From: Pseudomonadota bacterium
GTDB lineage: Bacteria > Pseudomonadota > Gammaproteobacteria > Burkholderiales > Gallionellaceae
Length of the DNA: 64,000 bases
Direction of reading: 5' to 3'
Assembly: GCA_021783995.1 (NCBI GenBank)
Contig: JAJXTH010000006.1
Coordinates: 30,481 to 94,480, forward strand
Shown here: piece after piece, positions 44,722 to 54,288 of the stretch
Numbering within the stretch: the first letter of the stretch is position 1
Layout: every line of letters begins with the position of its first letter
Notes under the pieces: generated by a model
Database searches by the model: none
The model's input: the letters and a program-made list of their open reading frames with translations, nothing else
Told to the model about the DNA's origin: nothing
Made by a program: the position numbers and the translations under genes

Positions 44722-45596
44722 AAACCAGCGTTGCCAATGTGTTGATCGGTGCGGTCGTCGTGCTGATCATGTTGAGCCTCAGCATGTTCGTGGTGGACCA
44801 GCGTCAGGATGCCATCGTGTTCCAGTTGGGTGAAATCGTCAGTGTGAAAACGAAGCCCGGCCTGTACTTCAAGGTTCCGCTGATGCAGAACGTGAGATTC
44901 TTTGATGCGCGCATACAGACCTTGGATACCGGCGAGCCCGAACGTTTCATCACGGCCGAAAAGAAGAACGTGATGGCGGACTCCTTCGTCAAGTGGCGCA
45001 TCATCGACGTCAAACAGTATTACATCAGCGTGGGCGGCGATATAGAGCGTGCCAATACGCGCCTGAAGCAGACGGTGAACTCAAGCATGCGCGAGGAATT
45101 CGGCAAGCGCACTATCAGTGAAGTGGTGTCTGGCGAACGAGAGCAGATTATGAATGTGTTGCGCAAGAAGATAGATGCGGACGCGCGCAAGATCGGCATA
45201 CAGGTTCTGGATGTGCGCCTGAAACGCGTCGACTTCCCACCCGAGATCAGCGACTCCGTTTACCGCCGGATGGAGGCGGAACGCAAGCGGGTAGCCAATG
45301 AGCTGCGCGCATCGGGAGCTGCTGAAAGCGAAAAGATCAAAGCGGATGCCGACAAACAGCGCGAAGTGATATTGGCCAAGGCATACAGCCAGGCACAGCA
45401 AACCAAGGGCGAGGGCGATGCAAAGGCATCGGCAATATACGGCGCAGCATTTGGCAAGAATGCCGAGTTTTATGCGTTCTACCGGAGCCTGGAAGCATAC
45501 AAGCAGAGTTTCAAGAACAAGAGCGACGTGATGGTGGTGGACCCCAGTTCGGCCTTTTTCAAGTACATGAAAAATCCCGGCAAGGAGGCCAGGTAG
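44718..45596 (+). CDS. hflC: FtsH modulator HflC (SPFH family)
   Basis: SMFVVDQRQDAIVFQLGEIV...KPGLYFKVPLMQNVRFFDARI; ATGA overlap with hflK. Confidence 0.96.
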   Translation: MKTSVANVLIGAVVVLIMLSLSMFVVDQRQDAIVFQLGEIVSVKTKPGLYFKVPLMQNVRFFDARIQTLDTGEPERFITAEKKNVMADSFVKWRIIDVKQYYISVGGDIERANTRLKQTVNSSMREEFGKRTISEVVSGEREQIMNVLRKKIDADARKIGIQVLDVRLKRVDFPPEISDSVYRRMEAERKRVANELRASGAAESEKIKADADKQREVILAKAYSQAQQTKGEGDAKASAIYGAAFGKNAEFYAFYRSLEAYKQSFKNKSDVMVVDPSSAFFKYMKNPGKEAR

Positions 45597-45781
45597 TGCT
45601 GAATTATTGGCTGTTGGGATTTGCAATGATGCTGGTGATAGAGGGACTGATACCTTTTATTTTTCCAGATGTCTGGCGCGCTACTTTTCAGAAACTGGTC
45701 TCCCTGTCGGATGGCCAGCTTCGTTTTATCGGCGTGACCGCGATGCTCTCCGGCCTGCTGTTACTGTACTGGATTAAATGA
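45596..45781 (+). CDS. DUF2065 small membrane protein
   Basis: 61 aa, two TM; between hflC and hisZ; GTG start. Confidence 0.85.
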   Translation: MLNYWLLGFAMMLVIEGLIPFIFPDVWRATFQKLVSLSDGQLRFIGVTAMLSGLLLLYWIK

Positions 45782-46971
45782 TGCAAAACTGGTTGCTCCC
45801 GGAATATATACATGACATGTTGCCGGAGGAGGCGCAGCGGGTCGAGTCTATGCGATCAATGGCGATTGAATTGCTGCGCAGGAACGGCTATCAGCTGGTG
45901 TCGCCACCGCTTTTGGAATATGCCGAATCCCTGCTGATAGATGGCGAAGATGAAAAACATTTGACAGGTCAGCCGAATGACCGCGATTTGCGCACCTTCA
46001 AGCTTGTTGATCAGTTGAGCGGGCGCACGCTGGCACTGCGCGCAGACATCACACCTCAGGTCGCACGCATCGATGCGCATCTGCTCAATCGCAAGGGTGT
46101 TGCTCGCCTTTGTTATGCCGGCAGCGTCTTGCATACCATTCCAGCAGGTTTGAACCGTACTCGCGAGCTGCTGCAGATCGGTGCCGAGCTTTATGGGCAT
46201 GCCGGAATAGAGAGCGATCTCGAGATTCAACAGCTTATGCTTCAAACGCTGGCGCTGTTTGGCGTGCAGGATGTACATCTGGATCTGGGACATGTCGGCG
46301 TCTTCAGCGCGCTGGTCTCCCATGCAAAAATCGATGCAAGGCTCGAGCGCGATCTGTTCGCGGCGCTATTGAGCAAGGACACCACGACCTTGCGAAATTT
46401 GACATCCTGCTTCGATGAACAGTCGCGCGTTGCGATCAATTCGCTCCCAGCGCTGTATGGCGATTGCAGCGAAGTGCTTGGCAGGGCGAGGGAGGTGTTG
46501 CCGTCATTACCCGAGATCGCTTCTGCGCTTGATGATTTGCAGATCGTTGCGGGCAAGCTGAAGCTGGCAAACATAGGCATCGACCTTGCGGATTTGCGCG
46601 GCTATCACTACCACAGCGGCATGGTGTTCGCCGCGTACCATGCCGGAAGTCATGATGCGATTGCACTGGGCGGGAGGTATGATGGCCTTGGCAGAAGTTT
46701 CGGGCGCGCGCGCGCTGCAACCGGCTTCAGCATGGATTTGCGCCAGATCTATCGACTGCTGCCAGCCAAGACCACAGAGCCTGCGATCATGGCCCCCTAT
46801 TCTGATGACACTGCACTGTCGGATGCAATCCTACGCCTGCGTGCATCGGGAGAAGCAGTCGTGGTTTCCCTGCCTGGCAATGAAGATGATCCGGAAGAAT
46901 TGCAATGCAACCGAAAGCTGGTGCTGCTTGAGGGCGTCTGGCAGATTGTTCCGATTTCCAATAACTCTTGA
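45778..46971 (+). CDS. hisZ: ATP phosphoribosyltransferase regulatory subunit HisZ
   Basis: HisRS-paralog: WLLPEYIHDMLPEEAQRVESMR, LRADITPQVARIDAH, GGRYDGLGRSFGRARAATGFSMDLR. Confidence 0.95.
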   Translation: MMQNWLLPEYIHDMLPEEAQRVESMRSMAIELLRRNGYQLVSPPLLEYAESLLIDGEDEKHLTGQPNDRDLRTFKLVDQLSGRTLALRADITPQVARIDAHLLNRKGVARLCYAGSVLHTIPAGLNRTRELLQIGAELYGHAGIESDLEIQQLMLQTLALFGVQDVHLDLGHVGVFSALVSHAKIDARLERDLFAALLSKDTTTLRNLTSCFDEQSRVAINSLPALYGDCSEVLGRAREVLPSLPEIASALDDLQIVAGKLKLANIGIDLADLRGYHYHSGMVFAAYHAGSHDAIALGGRYDGLGRSFGRARAATGFSMDLRQIYRLLPAKTTEPAIMAPYSDDTALSDAILRLRASGEAVVVSLPGNEDDPEELQCNRKLVLLEGVWQIVPISNNS

Positions 46972-46976
46972 TTTAA

Positions 46977-48296
<1,320 letters not shown>

Positions 48297-48354
48297 TGCC
48301 GCTGGCGGAGTAGATCAGGCGCCTGCTATTGATCCGGCTACATGAAGTTTGAAG

Positions 48355-48420
48355 TCCGTTCATCTTGAGTTTTTCGAAAGATGAATGGGCTTCGATACCT
48401 CAGCCAGCACGTGGTAATAC
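48355..48420. repeat. Decayed REP-like palindromic intergenic repeat
   Basis: GTCCGTTCATCTTGAGTTTTTCGAAAGATGAATGGGCTTCGATACCTCAGCCAGCACG; 8-bp palindrome TTCATCTT/AAGATGAA between convergent genes. Confidence 0.5.
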
Positions 48421-48435
48421 TGTATCGTGCCGGCT

Positions 48436-50370
48436 CTATAGGCTCTCCGGCTTCCCGATCAGGTAGCCCTTCAGTCCGTCGACATAAAGGCTCATCAGTA
48501 TGTCGCGCTCGGCGTTAGTCTCCACCGCTTCGGCAATCACACGTATGTCGAGCTCATGCGCAATCTTTGCGATGGACTGCACCATGAATTGATGTCCCTT
48601 GTTGTTGTCCACCTCTCGTATATAGCTTCCATCCAGTTTCAGGTAATGTATCTTGAGGTCCCTGAGATAGCCGAATGATGCAAATCCCCGTCCACAGTGA
48701 TCGATACCGAATTCGCAACCGTGAGCCTGAAAGCGCGAGATAAAATTCTGCACGGTTTCTACGTGGTTCACGACATCGTATTCCTGGAACTCGAACATCA
48801 TTTGGTTGGCTCTCGTGTCCAGCGCGCGGAGAATCGCCTCCAGTGTTGCGATAAAGTTGTGATCTGAAATGGAGTTCATGGACAGGTTGATTGCGAACCT
48901 GTCCTTAGAGTCGGCGATCAGTTTGGAAAGTGCCACTACAACCAGCCTGTCCAACTGGGCAGAGAAGCCAAGGTTCTCGGCCATGGGCATGAAGACGCCC
49001 GCGTTCAGGAGTTCGCCTGTCTCGTCGGGTATCCTGAGCAGGACTTCACGGTGCAGCATCTGTCCAGTTGCAGTGCTGATGGCTGTCTGGAACTGCAGCA
49101 TGATGGATTTTTCCTCTATCACTTTCTTGAACAGGTTACGCCAGTCATCTGCGCCATGGATGCGAGGCGCTTTTGTTAACGCATCGTCGAGCCTGTGCCA
49201 GCCAGCCTCGCCTTTGGATTGAGCAGTACGCAGTGCCATGTCGGCTTCTGCTAGGAGTTTTCCGACGCTCATTCCTTTCCGATAGAGTGCCAAACCGACG
49301 TGCCCGATGCCTAGTGTGCTAACCTCTGCGACCCGGTGCAGCGCATCCACAAGTCGCTGTGCCATGCTTTCGGATGCGTCCGGATCGATATTGGGAACGA
49401 ACAGCGCAAAGCTTGCTCCGGACATGCGCGAGATCACTGAGCCAGGTGCATCCTTTTCAATTTCCCGCAGTACCCCGGCGGTGCTGACCAGAATCTCGTC
49501 CCCAGCCTCAAATCCGTGCAGGTTGTTGTATTCCTTGAAGCGATCCAGCAGCAGCAGGAACAGCGTGCCACCATAAAATTTCTCGGGATCATGGATCTGA
49601 TAATCAACTTGCGTGTTGAAATAATTTCTGTTGCCAAGGCCCGTTACCCTATCCATGTAGGTCTCGGCGCGCAGCTTCTCGGTCAGTGCAGCCTGCTCAA
49701 GGAACATCTGCTTTACCCTGATCGACATCCTGTTCATCACCTCGACCACACGGCGCAAATCCGTTGTCCAAGGCAACTTTTGCTGCACCGGGTATTCCCT
49801 GTTGCAGATCGCATTGGCTTGATCTTCGACAGAACGCAGTACATCGAGCATGAAATGCAAGACGATGAATCCCAGAATCAGAAATCCTGAGCCGACCAGG
49901 GAAATCCAGGTCAACTGATCGGTGCTGTTGCGCCATAATTGCTGATACGCCAATCCTGGATGGCTGCTGATGACGACGACGGCAGTATGCAGAGTGCTAG
50001 GCATGACGTACGCCTCTGCATTTGGCATGTTAAGCGGTATGAGGTCGATGAACCACCGAGGCACGCCATTTACCTGGACTGGGAATGTGCGCTGCACCAG
50101 CATCTTTCCATCTGCGGACTCGACGGTGATTTCCCGGAAGTAGCCGCGGTTAAACACCGTATCGACCATTGCGTTCATCGTCTTGAGATCGTTTTCATTC
50201 AGGGCTGAGGAGAGTGAAAGAGCAAGCGATGTTGCAGCATCCTGCGCCGACGTATGCATCTGATTGACTAGGTAGTGACGGGTGTTGTTCACGCTGATCA
50301 TCGATACGCCTGCGAACATCAAGAAGAAAAGCAGAAGGATGGTCAACAGCAGTTGTCTTCTTAAGGTCAT
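48436..50370 (-). CDS. LapD-like membrane c-di-GMP effector with degenerate GGDEF and EAL domains
   Basis: LapD/MoxY-type periplasmic N-terminus, HAMP, degenerate GGDEF (SRMSGASFALFV), degenerate EAL (LHREVLLRI; GIDHCGRGFAS in place of DDFGTGYSS). Confidence 0.82.
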   Translation of the reverse strand: MTLRRQLLLTILLLFFLMFAGVSMISVNNTRHYLVNQMHTSAQDAATSLALSLSSALNENDLKTMNAMVDTVFNRGYFREITVESADGKMLVQRTFPVQVNGVPRWFIDLIPLNMPNAEAYVMPSTLHTAVVVISSHPGLAYQQLWRNSTDQLTWISLVGSGFLILGFIVLHFMLDVLRSVEDQANAICNREYPVQQKLPWTTDLRRVVEVMNRMSIRVKQMFLEQAALTEKLRAETYMDRVTGLGNRNYFNTQVDYQIHDPEKFYGGTLFLLLLDRFKEYNNLHGFEAGDEILVSTAGVLREIEKDAPGSVISRMSGASFALFVPNIDPDASESMAQRLVDALHRVAEVSTLGIGHVGLALYRKGMSVGKLLAEADMALRTAQSKGEAGWHRLDDALTKAPRIHGADDWRNLFKKVIEEKSIMLQFQTAISTATGQMLHREVLLRIPDETGELLNAGVFMPMAENLGFSAQLDRLVVVALSKLIADSKDRFAINLSMNSISDHNFIATLEAILRALDTRANQMMFEFQEYDVVNHVETVQNFISRFQAHGCEFGIDHCGRGFASFGYLRDLKIHYLKLDGSYIREVDNNKGHQFMVQSIAKIAHELDIRVIAEAVETNAERDILMSLYVDGLKGYLIGKPESL

Positions 50371-50519
50371 TGCATCTCCCCGGCAAAGTCTGGAATTGTC
50401 ATATGTCGTTCACAGATTCGATCAAGCATTATTATCAGAGAGAATCGGCTTATGGACAAATCAAATCGATTTGTCAGGCATTTCAATTGACCTCCTGATG
50501 GCAACTCGGCTACGATTGC

Positions 50520-51980
50520 ATGGTTTTTCCGATTTCACAGGGACAGCATGTGCCATTCATCAGACTGATATTTTTCCTGCTGTTCGTCACAGGAATTACC
50601 TGCGCGCAGGCAGAGGATAAGCTTGCGCTGAGCACATCGCTGGGGACAGTCCCTCTGGTCTATACGAACGCGCACAATGTTCAGCTGACCCTTCTGGAAC
50701 AGAGCGACCTTTGGCAGCGTTTGAGAGACGGCTTTTCAATGCCTGCCATGGAGAGTCCGCTGATAGCCAAACATGAGCAATGGTATGCGAGCAAGCCTGA
50801 ATACTTCGAGCGGATGATGGGGAGAGCCAGTCGCTATCTTTACTACATCGCAAGCGAAGTGGAGCGTCGCGGCATGCCGAGTGAAATAGCGCTTCTGCCT
50901 ATGGTAGAGAGCGGTTTTAATCCCGGCGCGCGTTCTTCCAGCAATGCTTCCGGCATCTGGCAGTTCATGCCGACCACTGCAAGAAATTTTGGTCTCAAAC
51001 AGAACTGGTGGTATGACGGCAGACGTGACATCGTCAGCGCCACACAAAGTGCGCTGGATTATCTTGAAAAACTTCACACGATGTTTGGCGACTGGAATCT
51101 CGCGCTTGCCGCCTACAACTGGGGGGAGGGCGCTGTGCAGCGCGCACAGGAAAGAAATCGCAGAAAGGGCTTGCCCGTCGACTACGAGAGCCTGAGGCTT
51201 CCAGATGAGACGCGCAATTATCTGCCCAAGCTCATGGCAATAAAAAACATCATTTCAGATCCGTCGGGTTATGGCCTGACCCTGTCAGACATTCCGAACA
51301 AACCCTATTTTGCGATCGTTCCAACGACCCAACATATGGATGTCAAGCTGGTCGCACAACTTGCGGACATTCCAAAGGACGAGTTTGTCGCACTTAACCC
51401 GGCGAATAATCGGCCTGTGATCTTGCATGACAACAGCGATTACATATTGCTGCCGGTGAACAAGGTAGAGACTTTCGAGAGCAATCTGCAGAATTACGAC
51501 AAGCCTCTGGTCAGCTGGCAGCCCTATCATGCCAGGATGGGAGAGAGGCTGGATCGTCTGGCGCCGCGCTTCGGCCTCACGCTTGAAAAATTGAAGACTG
51601 TTAACGGCCTGTCGGCACGTGCGCGCATCAGCACCAACGAGACCTTGCTGGTTCCCGTCAGCGAGGTTTCATCAGATGAGGAATTTCAGCCTTTCAACAT
51701 GCATCTTCAGGCCGACAGCCTCAACACCGTGGCGAGCGAAGGATTTGCTGTACGGGAAGGCGATACGCTGAACAAGCTATCACATCGCTATCATGTCAGC
51801 ATAGAGACGCTGAGGGACTGGAATGCGGATTGGAAGCACATCAAACCCGGACAACGGCTGCACGTCGCAGGGGCTGGGAAACACCGCCATGACAGGCATG
51901 CGACCAAGATCGGCAGAAAGGAAACTCGCTCTGTCAGGCTAGCGCACCATGCGCTGGGTACGCGACTGGCGAGTCAGTAG
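50520..51980 (+). CDS. mltD: Membrane-bound lytic murein transglycosylase D (SLT + LysM)
   Basis: ALLPMVESGFNPGARSSSNASGIWQFMPTTARNFGLKQNWWYDGRRD; LysM-like C-terminal regions. Confidence 0.93.
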   Translation: MVFPISQGQHVPFIRLIFFLLFVTGITCAQAEDKLALSTSLGTVPLVYTNAHNVQLTLLEQSDLWQRLRDGFSMPAMESPLIAKHEQWYASKPEYFERMMGRASRYLYYIASEVERRGMPSEIALLPMVESGFNPGARSSSNASGIWQFMPTTARNFGLKQNWWYDGRRDIVSATQSALDYLEKLHTMFGDWNLALAAYNWGEGAVQRAQERNRRKGLPVDYESLRLPDETRNYLPKLMAIKNIISDPSGYGLTLSDIPNKPYFAIVPTTQHMDVKLVAQLADIPKDEFVALNPANNRPVILHDNSDYILLPVNKVETFESNLQNYDKPLVSWQPYHARMGERLDRLAPRFGLTLEKLKTVNGLSARARISTNETLLVPVSEVSSDEEFQPFNMHLQADSLNTVASEGFAVREGDTLNKLSHRYHVSIETLRDWNADWKHIKPGQRLHVAGAGKHRHDRHATKIGRKETRSVRLAHHALGTRLASQ

Positions 51981-51994
51981 GCTGATTCAAAAAC

Positions 51995-52011
51995 ATGCCT
52001 GTTTGAGGCAT
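51995..52011. terminator. Short hairpin between convergent mltD and purC-CA
   Basis: ATGCCT-GTTTG-AGGCAT flanked by A-rich/T-rich sequence. Confidence 0.4.
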
Positions 52012-52039
52012 TCTTGATATTCCTTGGGTTTTTTCCTTT

Positions 52040-53560
52040 TCAATCAGACGGAAATGCTTCGAAGCGGTTGCTGATGGGGTTGTAGTGCAACAGTTCGCCT
52101 TTCTCCATGTCGAAGTACCATCCGTGCAGCGCCAGTTTTTTGCTGGCAACGCGTTCCAGTATCCACGGAAAAGTCAGGAGGTTGTCCAGCGAAACCAGTA
52201 TCGCCTCCTGTTCGCAGGCTCTCGCCTGTTGATCCTTGGATTTGCCTGGCATTCTTGAGAGAACCCGGTTGCGTGCCTGGCTTGCAACCTTCATCCATCC
52301 GGAAATGAAACTGTGCTTTGGCTCGTCTTCGTCCTTCTGGTCCAGCAGCGATTTTATGCCACCGCAATGCGCATGCCCCAGCACGATGATGTTTTCCACT
52401 TCCAGATTGCGCACGCCATATTCAAGCGCTGCGCTGGTTCCGTGGAATTTTCCGCTGTCCTCGAAGGGAGGGACGAGGTTGGCCACGTTGCGTATGGTGA
52501 AAAGGTCACCCGGGTCGCAGTCGGTCACAATCGCCGGATCCACTCTGGAATCGCAGCACCCGACGACGATCGTCCTGGGAGATTGTCCCTGTTTGATCAA
52601 GCGCTCGAAAAGGTCCTGGTTTTTTTCATAGTTGTTTTTGCGAAACCGCACATAGCCTGAGACCAGCTTGTCGACATGGCTCTGCGTCAGGTATTTCAGC
52701 GCCAGGCGGTATTTTTCCGTGGTTTTTGCAACGACGTTTTCGGGTAATTCGGGGCTGGGGAACTTCTTGTCCCAGCCCGAGCTCTCAAGCCAGTCCCTGA
52801 CGTATTGCTTGTCGAAGCTGGGGGGATTCTTGCCAGGCTCGTACTGATCCGCCGGCCAGAAGCGGGAGGAATCCGGCGTCAATGCCTCATCGATCAGATA
52901 GAGCTTCCCCTGACTATCCTGCCCGAATTCGAACTTGGTGTCGGCGATGATGATGCCCTGGCCGCGGGCATAAGATGCGGCTTCTTTGTATAGCGCAATA
53001 CATGTGTCGCGCACTCTGGCTGCCAGATCCTTGCCAAGCATCTTTTCAGCTTCTTCATAGCTGATGTTTTCGTCGTGAGCGCCGGTTTCCGCCTTGGTTG
53101 AAGGAGTAAACAATGGCTCAGGCAGTTTGTCCGCTTCGCCCAGACCTTCGGGAAGATGAATACCGCAGACACTCCTGCCTGCCTTGTATTCCTTCCAGCC
53201 GGAACCTGCCAGATAGCCGCGCACGATCGCCTCGATAGGTAGCGGCTTTAGCTTTTTGACGACGATTGCACGGCCGGCAACCTGTTCGCTTTCGTTCTCC
53301 TGCACGAGCGATGCTGGGTCAATGCCGGTCAGATGGTTGGGAACAATGTGCTCGAGCCTGGCAAACCAGAAATTTGAAATTTCTGTCAAGATGCAACCCT
53401 TATCCGGAATGGGGGTGGGCATTACAACATCGAATGCGGACAGGCGATCGGTTGTGACGATCAGAAGGAGGTCCTTGTCCACTTCGTAGATGTCGCGCAC
53501 CTTGCCGCGATTGAGCAGTTTCAGACTCTTGATGTCGGACTGGAAGAGTGCATTGTTCAT
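52040..53560 (-). CDS. purC: Fusion protein: SAICAR synthetase (PurC) + beta-class carbonic anhydrase
   Basis: N-terminal ~290 aa is PurC ([70 protein letters not shown]). C-terminal ~215 aa is beta-CA ([35 protein letters not shown]). Single open frame, junction read codon by codon. Confidence 0.93.
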   Translation of the reverse strand: MNNALFQSDIKSLKLLNRGKVRDIYEVDKDLLLIVTTDRLSAFDVVMPTPIPDKGCILTEISNFWFARLEHIVPNHLTGIDPASLVQENESEQVAGRAIVVKKLKPLPIEAIVRGYLAGSGWKEYKAGRSVCGIHLPEGLGEADKLPEPLFTPSTKAETGAHDENISYEEAEKMLGKDLAARVRDTCIALYKEAASYARGQGIIIADTKFEFGQDSQGKLYLIDEALTPDSSRFWPADQYEPGKNPPSFDKQYVRDWLESSGWDKKFPSPELPENVVAKTTEKYRLALKYLTQSHVDKLVSGYVRFRKNNYEKNQDLFERLIKQGQSPRTIVVGCCDSRVDPAIVTDCDPGDLFTIRNVANLVPPFEDSGKFHGTSAALEYGVRNLEVENIIVLGHAHCGGIKSLLDQKDEDEPKHSFISGWMKVASQARNRVLSRMPGKSKDQQARACEQEAILVSLDNLLTFPWILERVASKKLALHGWYFDMEKGELLHYNPISNRFEAFPSD

Positions 53561-53583
53561 ATTAATTCCCGTAAAATATCGCC

Positions 53584-53985
53584 ATGGAAATCACCTGCTA
53601 CCGTGATCGCGAAATAGCCAGAGAACCCAGAACCCTGCCTGCTGTCACGTACAATCTGGCGCACACTCTTCTCGCAAGGACTGCAAACGGCTGTCTTATT
53701 ATTCCTGTCCGCTCCATGCAATACCTCGCGATTCTGGATGATGAAGAACTCATCTTCCTGGATGGAGAGCGCAAATGCTGGATCAACATCGCATGGCAAA
53801 GATTCAAGCCGCAAAGCCGCAATTCGCTGAGCGATCCGGTTTCCTACGAGTCAGTTTACTACCAGACTGATGCCGCAGCCATCATGCCGCGTCTTCAGAT
53901 CGAATTAACGCTCGCGCTTCAGAAGCTAGAACAGAAAGGAGGCGTGATTGCGCCTGCCCGCGTACTGAAATTTCCTGCTCCCTGA
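53584..53985 (+). CDS. Conserved hypothetical protein
   Basis: 133 aa ORF with protein-like composition, divergent from purC-CA and convergent with the 100-aa cbbO-linked gene. Confidence 0.65.
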   Translation: MEITCYRDREIAREPRTLPAVTYNLAHTLLARTANGCLIIPVRSMQYLAILDDEELIFLDGERKCWINIAWQRFKPQSRNSLSDPVSYESVYYQTDAAAIMPRLQIELTLALQKLEQKGGVIAPARVLKFPAP

Positions 53986-54288
53986 CTATTCGTCGTCGCT
54001 TAACTCCGGATTCCATCCTTCTTTGCGTGCGCTGCTGATGGCTTCCGAGTAGATCCTCGTATGACGCTCTAGCAATTCACCGGTCAGGTGGCTGGGGAGA
54101 TGCGCATAAGGCTCCCAGGCGGCATATACTTCCTCATAGAGGACCTGCATGCGTCCCATGTCCCAGCCGGAACAGGTTTCTGTCTCGGGTAGTATGCCAA
54201 AAACCCAGGCGTCGCGCACCATGCGGCCCAATGGGGTCAGGCCTGCGTGTACATCCTGGTCTAAGCCTATATATGTCTTTTCGTTCAT
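53986..54288 (-). CDS. Conserved hypothetical protein translationally coupled to cbbO
   Basis: 100 aa; start ATG overlaps the cbbO stop (ATGA). Confidence 0.8.
   Translation of the reverse strand: MNEKTYIGLDQDVHAGLTPLGRMVRDAWVFGILPETETCSGWDMGRMQVLYEEVYAAWEPYAHLPSHLTGELLERHTRIYSEAISSARKEGWNPELSDDE

Noticed and set aside
45778-46971. Second histidyl-tRNA synthetase
   Set aside because: It lacks canonical HisRS catalytic features and sits in the conserved hflC-DUF2065-hisZ-purA order; called HisZ.
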